Positions 1-5,534 of a stretch of DNA of 5,534 nt are shown here, in pieces. Each line of letters begins with the position of its first letter. Position 1 is the stretch's first letter. The notes under the pieces are model-generated. The model made no database searches, was not told the origin of the DNA, and saw only the letters and a program-made list of their open reading frames with translations. Source of the DNA: Bordetella parapertussis (GTDB taxonomy: Bacteria > Pseudomonadota > Gammaproteobacteria > Burkholderiales > Burkholderiaceae_C); NCBI GenBank assembly GCA_943328885.2, contig CALQBT020000208.1, positions 1-5,534 of the forward strand, read 5' to 3'. The translations under genes were made by a program, and so were the position numbers.

Positions 1-367
<367 letters not shown>

Positions 368-518
368 ATTTGCGGAAAGTGATGCGGAATCGCGAAGGGC
401 GCCAAGCGCCGAGAACGGACTATCACCGCAGTGTGTAGCATTCCAAGGCGCAACACCAGAGGGAAAACCACACCCAGCGACATTCGGCCGGGGGTGATGG
501 CAAGCCAGACGGTCAGCG

Positions 519-2939
519 TCAGGCCACGATGCCCGAAGCGCGCAACAGCGCGATGCCAGCATCGTCGATACCGAGTCCGCGCAACAGCGAATCGCTGTGC
601 TCACCGCGCAGCGAAGCACCGCGATACAGCCCCGGTGTGCCGTGCAGGACGACCTGGGCGCCGTGGCGCAGGTACTCGCCCCATTCGCCGTGCAAGGCGG
701 GCAGCAGCAGTTGCTCCGACACCGCCTGCGGATCATGCCGGAAGAAATGCTCAGGCAGCGCGGCGTCGGCCTGCACACAGCCCACACCGTGCGGGGCGAG
801 CCGCGACTCCCAACTCGCCGCAGGCGCGCTGGCAAACAGCTGGCCGAGCGCGGCAACGACCGGCTCGCCACCGCTGCGCGCGCCGCTGAAATCGAAGACC
901 GACAGGCCTGACATCGCACCGCCCAGCAGCGATTGCAGACGTCGCCACTCGTCCTCGCGCGCGATGGCCAGGAAGATCCAACCCTGGGCGCAGGGGTACA
1001 AGCGCCAGAGCGGGTTCAGGCCGAAACCCTCGCGATCGGGCAGTTCGCGATCGGCCTTGCCGGGGTAGCGCAGCGCATCGTCGGCATTGGCCCAGGCGTT
1101 GGCGCCGAACATGTCGACGAAGATCGGCTGCCCAAGGCCATGGCGGCGCTGCGCGCTGAGCCCGAGCAGCGCGGCCGAGCAGATCACCATCGAGGTGTTC
1201 GGGTCGGGGTTGACATCGTTGGCGCGCATCAGCCGGCGCGCGGTCTCGCGCAGCGCCGCCAGACCCATCCGTTCGGGAGGCGGCGCACCACCGATCTGCT
1301 GCAACACCCCGCCCATGGCGGCGCCGGGGATCGGGTGGGTGGACGGGCGAAGCGCGCCCGGCCCCGCCGGCCCATAGCCATTGGCCGAGACATAGACCAG
1401 CTTGGGGTTGATCGCAGCCAGCGTCGCGTAGCCCAGGCCGAGTCGCTCGGGCACGCCTGGCCGGTAGTTGTGGATGAAGATGTCTGCGCCCGCCACGAGT
1501 TGCTGCGCGATCTGCTGCGCCCGCGCCTGCTTCAGGTCCAGGCTGATCGACTCCTTGCCGGTGTTGACCCGCAGCGCCCCCAGACCTGGCGCCATGTTGC
1601 GGAACGGGTCGCCCTCGGGCGGCTCGAACTTGATCACCCGCGCGCCCAGATCGGCAAGCAAGGAGGCGGCGAAGGGCGCGGCGATGATGGTCGCGGCCTC
1701 GACGACCGTCACACCGTGCAGCGGTGGCTTGCGCGCTGCCGGGCGCGCCGCTGCCCGCGCCACCGGCACGGCCGTCGCAACCGGTCCCGGCCAGTCCGCC
1801 AGCACCTGCGCCGTGTGCTGCCCGATCGTCGGCGCCGGCGCGCCGACCGTCCCCGGCGGGATCGTCAGGTTCACCAACAGGCCAAGTTGCCGACCCTGCT
1901 CACCCAGCGGCACCAGGTGCCCGTTGGCCAGCAGGTCGGCGTCGTCGAGCGCTTGCTGGGTGCTCTGGTGCGGGTGGGAGGCGACACCGCCATCGGCGAT
2001 GAAAATCTGCTGCCATTCGTCCAATGTCTTTTGCTGCAGCCGCACCAGCACCAGGTCGCGAAAGGCTTCGCGCGCAGGCTCGGGCCAGAGCTCGGTCGGC
2101 CCCGACACCCCGAGCGCCGCCAACTCGTCGCCCAGACCGATGGCGCGAACGAAGTTCATGAACAAGTGCGGCAGCAGGTTGCCCATCTGCAGCCAGCGGC
2201 CGTCGCTCGCTTGCAGCGGGTGGTAGTTGAGCGTGGGCATGACCTCGGCCGGGTCGGGCGGCGCGGGCAACTCGGGCTCGCCGCGCGAGCGCAGCATCTC
2301 GTTGACCTGCGCCGCCAGCACGTTGCCCAGCTCATAGGGCAGCAGGCCGCGCGCCAGCGAGGTCTCGATCACCTGGCCTAGACCGTCGCGCGCGACCGCG
2401 TGCAGCGCCGCCAGCACGCCCGCGAGCAGCGACTGCGAGGCCGAATGGGTGGCCACTTGCAGCGCTGCGTAGACCGGGCCGGGGCGCGCCGGCAAGCCGC
2501 GGAACTGCAGCATCCGACCCACCTTGGCAGCGACCAGTGCTTCGTAGGCCGGGTAATCGCGGTACGGGCCGCTGCGTCCGAACGCGCTGACCCAGGCGAT
2601 CACGAGCCGCGGGTTGGCCTGCGCCAATTCGGCATCGCTGAGATCACCCAAGGCCAGCGACGGACCGCGCACCCAGACGTCGGCGCGCTGCGCCAGCCAC
2701 AAGCCTTGCTGGCGCCGGGTGGCGATGTCGGCGTCGAGCACCGCGCTGCGCTTGCCGCGCAGCCACAAGGGCGCCGACGGCATGCCGCGCCAGGGGTCGC
2801 CGGCCGGCGGCTCCAGTTTGATCACCTGCGCGCCGAAATCACCCAGCACCATCGTCGTCAGCCCCGCCATCGGGCCCTGGCTTTCGTCGACCACCAGGAT
2901 CCCGGTCAGCGCTGATCGGGTTTGCACCTCTGTGCTCAT
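519..2939 (-). CDS. Tandem two-domain family III (CaiB/BaiF) CoA-transferase-like protein, 806 aa
   Basis: Single-domain family III CoA-transferases are about 400 residues and move CoA between carboxylic acids; this protein has two such domains in one chain. The first (about 11-385) has [19 protein letters not shown] near 34-52 and [15 protein letters not shown] near 121-135. An Ala/Pro/Arg-rich linker (about 383-406) follows. The second (about 407-800) has [18 protein letters not shown] (430-447) and [14 protein letters not shown] (491-504). The catalytic Asp expected eight residues after the Gly-Gln turn is Arg197 in the first half ([10 protein letters not shown]) and Gly612 in the second ([10 protein letters not shown]). 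The second half keeps an Asp three residues earlier (Asp609). Activity as a transferase, racemase or isomerase is therefore uncertain. Fused proteins of this size exist in actinobacteria and proteobacteria as far as I recall, so the fusion itself is probably ancestral. The start at 2939 is chosen because GGAG lies six bases upstream; a TTG at 2966 and an ATG at 2951 in the same frame are less well placed. It is flanked by the cupin gene upstream and the importer ATPase downstream, all on one strand. The substrate is unknown. Confidence 0.93.
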   Translation of the reverse strand: MSTEVQTRSALTGILVVDESQGPMAGLTTMVLGDFGAQVIKLEPPAGDPWRGMPSAPLWLRGKRSAVLDADIATRRQQGLWLAQRADVWVRGPSLALGDLSDAELAQANPRLVIAWVSAFGRSGPYRDYPAYEALVAAKVGRMLQFRGLPARPGPVYAALQVATHSASQSLLAGVLAALHAVARDGLGQVIETSLARGLLPYELGNVLAAQVNEMLRSRGEPELPAPPDPAEVMPTLNYHPLQASDGRWLQMGNLLPHLFMNFVRAIGLGDELAALGVSGPTELWPEPAREAFRDLVLVRLQQKTLDEWQQIFIADGGVASHPHQSTQQALDDADLLANGHLVPLGEQGRQLGLLVNLTIPPGTVGAPAPTIGQHTAQVLADWPGPVATAVPVARAAARPAARKPPLHGVTVVEAATIIAAPFAASLLADLGARVIKFEPPEGDPFRNMAPGLGALRVNTGKESISLDLKQARAQQIAQQLVAGADIFIHNYRPGVPERLGLGYATLAAINPKLVYVSANGYGPAGPGALRPSTHPIPGAAMGGVLQQIGGAPPPERMGLAALRETARRLMRANDVNPDPNTSMVICSAALLGLSAQRRHGLGQPIFVDMFGANAWANADDALRYPGKADRELPDREGFGLNPLWRLYPCAQGWIFLAIAREDEWRRLQSLLGGAMSGLSVFDFSGARSGGEPVVAALGQLFASAPAASWESRLAPHGVGCVQADAALPEHFFRHDPQAVSEQLLLPALHGEWGEYLRHGAQVVLHGTPGLYRGASLRGEHSDSLLRGLGIDDAGIALLRASGIVA

Positions 2940-2945
2940 GGCCTG

Positions 2946-2949
2946 CTCC
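2946..2949 (-). promoter_or_regulatory. Ribosome binding site of the tandem CoA-transferase gene
   Basis: GGAG on the minus strand, six bases before the ATG at 2939. It decides that start over the in-frame ATG at 2951, since the site lies between the two, and over the TTG at 2966. Confidence 0.6.
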
Positions 2950-3095
2950 ATAAACTGCCCCGGCAAGCCAGCGCACGAACCCGGTCATCGGCGACGGTTT
3001 CCGGCGGCAAGGTCATGGGTTCAGAAACGTCAAGGGTGAAAGAGGACTTCGTACAGCCCCCTCATTGAGAAGTCGGCCTTCGAACTGGCTGCGGC

Positions 3096-3638
3096 CTATG
3101 ACGCTTGTTGCGGCCCCATGCGCTTGATGCGTCCCGTCTCCTGGTCAAACGCCGCACGCGAGATCTGATCCAGATTCGTGCCGGTGATGCGAATGAAACG
3201 CGACTTGTCCGGGTAATCGATCGCATGAATCGCCCCGTGCGAATAGACGCCGACCTCGCCCGGGTTGAGCCGATAGCGCCGCGTCTCCTCGACCTTGGCG
3301 ACATCAGGATTTGTGCCATCGTCGGTGCGCCGGTACTCGGTCATGTCCGTGTAGCCGATCGCCTGTCCGTAGACGGCCCACGATTGACCGTGATCGTGGG
3401 GCGGGGATTTGCGGTGTTTTTCGTTGATGTGCGCAAGCACTTGGAAGCCAAGCTCCTGGTCCTCGTACATCAAGTGCAAGCCCGAGATCGCCTGCGACCC
3501 ACAGGTCTTGTCGACGAACTCAGCGTTGCGCAAGATCTTGCCAAGGAGTTGGCGGACCGTCTCGATCTGCGGCTCATCCTGACCTTGCATCAAGGTGGAC
3601 TTCAGGTCTTTGGTGAGCTCGTCAAACTCGTAGGCCAT
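3096..3638 (-). CDS. Cupin-fold metalloprotein, thiol-dioxygenase-like (predicted metal-dependent double-stranded beta-helix protein), 180 aa
   Basis: A small soluble protein with one cupin barrel. The first cupin motif is PPHDHGQSWAVYGQAIGYT (79-97), with His81 and His83 as probable metal ligands; the second is NPGEVGVYSHGAIHAIDYPD (125-144), with His138 as the third. The Glu found in the first motif of most cupins is absent, leaving a three-histidine site as in cysteine dioxygenase and 3-mercaptopropionate dioxygenase. The N-terminal 60 residues are a helical, charged segment, also as in those enzymes. I would place it among the uncharacterised 'predicted metal-dependent enzyme, double-stranded beta-helix' proteins rather than call it a true cysteine dioxygenase. 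No signal peptide or membrane segment is visible. The ATG at 3638 is chosen because AGGAG sits seven bases upstream; an in-frame TTG at 3656 overlaps that site and is rejected. It is the first gene of the leftward unit, 156 bases ahead of the CoA-transferase-like gene. Oxygenation of a thiol or of an acid substrate is inference. Confidence 0.88.
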   Translation of the reverse strand: MAYEFDELTKDLKSTLMQGQDEPQIETVRQLLGKILRNAEFVDKTCGSQAISGLHLMYEDQELGFQVLAHINEKHRKSPPHDHGQSWAVYGQAIGYTDMTEYRRTDDGTNPDVAKVEETRRYRLNPGEVGVYSHGAIHAIDYPDKSRFIRITGTNLDQISRAAFDQETGRIKRMGPQQAS

Positions 3639-3645
3639 CGTCCAT

Positions 3646-3650
3646 CTCCT
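3646..3650 (-). promoter_or_regulatory. Ribosome binding site of the cupin gene
   Basis: AAGGAG context on the minus strand with AGGAG seven bases before the ATG at 3638. It is a strong site, and it excludes the in-frame TTG at 3656, which lies upstream of and overlaps it. Confidence 0.75.
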
Positions 3651-3670
3651 TGTCAAAATCTAGTCAGAAC

Positions 3671-3680
3671 ATTGTATACA
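3671..3680 (-). promoter_or_regulatory. Candidate operator TGTATACA, overlapping a possible -10 element of the cupin/CoA-transferase unit
   Basis: On the minus strand this reads TGTATACAAT. The inner eight bases TGTATACA form a perfect palindrome, close to the TTGTATACAA type of site recognised by many FadR-subfamily GntR regulators. The overlapping TACAAT matches the sigma-70 -10 consensus at five of six positions and ends about 30 bases before the cupin ATG, a plausible place for a promoter. No good -35 hexamer lies 16-18 bases upstream of it. A TTGACG sits at about 24-26 bases, which is too far. Operator plus weak promoter is the best reading; neither is proven and no regulator gene is in the window. 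Confidence 0.4.
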
Positions 3681-3832
3681 GCGCAGTCGGTTCCTCAGCC
3701 CGCGTCAAAGCCTTGGGCCGCCGCGTGACCACCGTGCAGCGAGCTTGGGCACGGGCAGTCTTTCAATTCCCGCCACAACAGTCGAGATAAAGAGTCTTCA
3801 GGCCAGCTCACAAGCCGCGCGACATTTCATGC

Positions 3833-3858
3833 TTGACAGGCGGACAGTATTTAATAAT
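3833..3858 (+). promoter_or_regulatory. Possible promoter of the methyltransferase gene
   Basis: A perfect TTGACA hexamer (3833-3838) is followed by the AT-rich run in which AATAAT (3853-3858) matches the -10 consensus at five of six positions. The spacer is only 14 bases, shorter than the usual 16-18, and the hexamers that would have correct spacing match poorly. If used, it would give a leader of roughly 130 bases before the ATG at 4000. Confidence 0.3.
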
Positions 3859-3987
3859 TCATCAAAAAAGCGACTGCGCTGTTCGGATGACTTTCGACCT
3901 TTCAGCGCGCCCGGGCAACAAGACCCTGACAAGCCTCATAAGATCGCGCTCTGGATGGCACGCCGTCCTGATGAACCGCTTGCCAAC

Positions 3988-3992
3988 AGGAG
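3988..3992 (+). promoter_or_regulatory. Ribosome binding site of the methyltransferase gene
   Basis: AGGAG with a seven-base spacer to the ATG at 4000. It fixes the start and rules out the long in-frame N-terminal extension, including an in-frame ATG at 3955 that has no such site. Confidence 0.75.
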
Positions 3993-3999
3993 AATCCCG

Positions 4000-4788
4000 A
4001 TGACTGACAACAAGATCCGTTTCGATGATGGCGCAGGCTACGAGCAGATGATGGGCAAGTGGAGTCAGCTGGTCGGCGCCGACTTTCTTGACTGGCTTGA
4101 CGCCCCTGCAGCGCTGCAGTGGCTCGATGTAGGTTGTGGCAACGGCGCATTCACTGAAATGATCGTCGAGCGCTGCGCGCCGGCTGCGGTCTCGGGGATC
4201 GACCCCGCCGAAGGGCAACTGCGCTATGCGCGCGAACGACCTGCAGCCCAGCTGGCGAGCTTCCAACTCGGCGACGCGATGGCGCTGCCGTTTGCCGACG
4301 ATGCGTTCGACGTCGCGGTCATGGCCTTGGTGATCTTCTTTGTCCCCGAGCCGACCAGCGGCGTGGCTGAGATGGTGCGGGTCGTGCGTCCCGGCGGTTG
4401 GGTCTCAGCCTATGCCTGGGACATCCTGGAAGGTGGGTTTCCGCTGGCAGCGGTGCAGGACGAGATGCGCGCCATGGGCATCACGCCGGTGCTGCCACCG
4501 AGCGTGGCGGTCTCGCGGATGGCTGCGCTGCGCGCGGCCTGGACCGGTGCCGGGCTCGAATCGGTGCAAACGACGGCGATCACGGTAGACCGCAGCTTCG
4601 TCGAATTCGACGACTACTGGCGCACGGCCTTGCTGGGGTCGAGTGTCGGCCCGAAAGTCGCCTCGATGACCCCAGACGAGCGCGAAGGGCTCAGAGCCGG
4701 CGTGCGCGGCCGTTTGCGCGTTGCCGACGAGGGCCAGATCGTCATCAGCGCGCGCGCCAATGCAGTGCGCGGCCAAGTCCCGAGATAG
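4000..4788 (+). CDS. Class I SAM-dependent methyltransferase (Methyltransf_11 / UbiE-like fold), 262 aa
   Basis: A cytosolic S-adenosylmethionine-dependent methyltransferase. The SAM-binding glycine loop LDVGCGNG is at residues 42-49. The acidic residue that would hold the ribose hydroxyls is Asp68 in GIDPAE, and Asp92 in GDAMALPF lies in the adenine-side motif. FDVAVMALVIFFVPEP (103-118) and VVRPGGW (128-134) complete the core in the usual order. The opening MMGKWSQLVGADFLDWL (17-33) is a common N-terminal cap in small-molecule methyltransferases of this type. The length is normal for the family and the frame is intact. The acceptor substrate cannot be inferred: the C-terminal half, which sets it, shows no feature I recognise. 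The start is set by AGGAG seven bases upstream. It is transcribed divergently from the cupin/CoA-transferase unit and convergently with the SDR gene, so it is probably a single-gene transcript. A functional link to its neighbours is not shown. Confidence 0.9.
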   Translation: MTDNKIRFDDGAGYEQMMGKWSQLVGADFLDWLDAPAALQWLDVGCGNGAFTEMIVERCAPAAVSGIDPAEGQLRYARERPAAQLASFQLGDAMALPFADDAFDVAVMALVIFFVPEPTSGVAEMVRVVRPGGWVSAYAWDILEGGFPLAAVQDEMRAMGITPVLPPSVAVSRMAALRAAWTGAGLESVQTTAITVDRSFVEFDDYWRTALLGSSVGPKVASMTPDEREGLRAGVRGRLRVADEGQIVISARANAVRGQVPR

Positions 4789-4864
4789 CCGAAGCTTTCT
4801 CGATCGCGTCAGCGCTTGGCGTCTAGGCTGCGGCCATGAACCGGCACGCCGGCGCGCGCAGCGC

Positions 4865-5534
4865 TCAGGCGTTGCGGATCGTCAGCCCGCCGTCGACCGG
4901 CAGCGTCGCACCGGTGACGAAACCTGCCGCCGGCAGGCACAGCGACAAGGTCATCTGCGCAACCTCCTCGGGCTCGGCGTAGCGCCGCAGCGCCACCCGG
5001 CGGCGCGCGTACTCGGCCTTGTGCTCCTGCGAAATCCGCTCGGTCATGCCGGTGTTGATCGGACCCGGACAGATGCAGTTGACGGTGATCCCTTCGGGCC
5101 CGAACTCCACCGCCAGCGATCGCGTCAGGCCGACCACACCGGACTTGGCTGCGGTGTAAGGGCTGATGAATCGCGTGGCGCCCAGCGCCTCGGTCGACGC
5201 GATGTTGACGATGCGCGCATCGGTGGCGCGCCGCAGATGCGGCAGCGCGGCGCGAATCATCCGCACTTGCGCGGTCAGCAGCACGTCGAGGCTGCGCGCC
5301 CAGCGCGATTCGAAATCCTCGGTGTCGACCGCGCCGTGCAGCGAAATGCCAGCGTTGTTGACCAGGATGTCGATGCCGCCGAAGTGCTTGGCGATCTCGG
5401 CGACGACGCGGTCGATGTCGTCCTTGCGGCTGACATCGAGTTGCCAGCCGCGCGCGATCCCCCCGGCGCCGGTGATCTCGGCAACCACCGGATCGACCGG
5501 GCTGATGTCGAGCACGGCGACCTTGGCGCCTTCA
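4865..5534 (-). CDS. Short-chain dehydrogenase/reductase, classical type (N-terminus outside window)
   Basis: An NAD(P)-dependent oxidoreductase of the classical SDR family, about 250 residues when whole; 222 complete codons are visible. The cofactor glycine motif TGxxxGIG lies beyond the right edge. Counting from the first complete codon (5533-5531), the chain opens EGAKVAVLDIS, the second strand of the Rossmann fold; its terminal Asp9 favours NAD(H) over NADP(H). NNAG is at 59-62, Ser113 in NIAS, and Tyr126 with Lys130 in YTAAK, all correctly spaced. CPGPINTGM and the C-terminal VDGGLTIRNA are typical of FabG-like and secondary-alcohol dehydrogenases. The Asn of the catalytic tetrad, normally in a VNL motif, is replaced by Leu85 (DVLLTA). 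A GTG at 5515 lies in frame but is not the start, since the fold clearly continues upstream. The substrate is unknown. The stop faces the methyltransferase stop across 76 bases. Confidence 0.94.
   Translation of the reverse strand, partial: EGAKVAVLDISPVDPVVAEITGAGGIARGWQLDVSRKDDIDRVVAEIAKHFGGIDILVNNAGISLHGAVDTEDFESRWARSLDVLLTAQVRMIRAALPHLRRATDARIVNIASTEALGATRFISPYTAAKSGVVGLTRSLAVEFGPEGITVNCICPGPINTGMTERISQEHKAEYARRRVALRRYAEPEEVAQMTLSLCLPAAGFVTGATLPVDGGLTIRNA

Larger units (their letters stand above)
3639..3999. other. Divergent intergenic regulatory region
   Basis: The 361 bases between the start of the cupin gene (minus strand) and the start of the methyltransferase gene (plus strand). No convincing gene is seen in either direction: the plus-strand frame that stays open from a TTG at 3745 into the methyltransferase reads as low-quality, Ser/Arg-rich sequence without family features. 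The region holds both ribosome binding sites, a TGTATACA palindrome near the cupin side and an AT-rich patch (about 3848-3877) near the middle that stands out against the GC-rich surroundings. Both transcription units are probably controlled from here. Confidence 0.75.

Noticed and set aside
398..410. Perfect hairpin GGCGC-CAA-GCGCC between the CoA-transferase-like and importer genes
   Set aside because: The stem is only five pairs and no T-run follows on either strand, so it is not supported as an intrinsic terminator.
368..440. Separate promoter for the importer ATPase gene (TTGGAA with a downstream ATAGTC or TGATAG)
   Set aside because: The hexamers match poorly or have wrong spacing; read-through from the upstream gene is the simpler reading.
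933..2381. Long plus-strand open frame (482 codons) opposite the CoA-transferase gene
   Set aside because: It is antisense to clear CaiB/BaiF motifs, is rich in Arg, Gln and Gly with no recognisable domain, and is the usual by-product of GC-biased third codon positions.
3028..3033. TTGACG on the minus strand in the cupin to CoA-transferase gap as a promoter -35
   Set aside because: No acceptable -10 hexamer lies 16-18 bases downstream.
3045..3074. Inverted repeat GACTTC/GAAGTC with an 18-base loop after the cupin gene
   Set aside because: Short arms, a long loop and no T-run; expected by chance in a gap of this size.
3105..3728. Plus-strand open frame (207 codons) opposite the cupin gene
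   Set aside because: It reads fairly protein-like but begins at a TTG without a ribosome site and mirrors a gene with intact cupin motifs and a strong ribosome site.
3745..3999. In-frame N-terminal extension of the methyltransferase from a TTG at 3745
   Set aside because: A strong AGGAG seven bases before the ATG at 4000 and the family's normal N-terminus fix the later start; the extension would also cover the promoter-like region.
3971..4003. Ten-codon upstream ORF overlapping the methyltransferase start as ATGA
   Set aside because: There is no ribosome site for it, and any gene beginning ATGA offers such an overlap by chance.
4841..4852. CCGG-CACG-CCGG hairpin between the convergent methyltransferase and SDR genes
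   Set aside because: A four-pair stem without a T-run; a terminator is expected here but this is too weak to call.

Overview
The window is GC-rich (roughly two thirds G+C by eye) bacterial chromosome with five protein-coding genes, two of them cut by the window edges. Protein flavour, GC content and the gene set (ABC importer, family III CoA-transferase, class I SDR) suggest a metabolically versatile proteobacterium, most likely a betaproteobacterium of the Burkholderiales type. That placement is inference; no rRNA or other marker gene is present. I see no tRNA, rRNA, CRISPR array, insertion sequence, phage gene or convincing intrinsic terminator.

Layout. From about 3700 leftwards, three genes run on the minus strand in one direction: a small cupin-fold metalloprotein (3638-3096), a very long tandem family III (CaiB/BaiF) CoA-transferase-like protein (2939-519), and the N-terminal third of a MalK/UgpC-type ABC importer ATPase (367 to beyond position 1). 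Gaps of about 150 bases separate them. They look like one transcription unit whose leader carries a TGTATACA palindrome (3673-3680) of the kind bound by FadR/GntR-type regulators. A 361-base intergenic region with an unusually AT-rich patch separates this unit from a divergent plus-strand gene for a class I SAM-dependent methyltransferase (4000-4788). Facing the methyltransferase is a minus-strand short-chain dehydrogenase/reductase (4865 to the right edge, N-terminus outside the window).

How the genes may work together. The leftward unit reads as an uptake-plus-modification pathway: an importer brings in a solute, and the CoA-transferase-like protein and the cupin act on it or its acid product. 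The substrate cannot be read from the sequence. The most unusual gene is the tandem CoA-transferase: both halves carry the family fold signatures, but neither has the catalytic aspartate at its usual place, and each half has lost a different part of the conserved core. The methyltransferase and the SDR are ordinary members of large families, and their link to the leftward unit is only positional.
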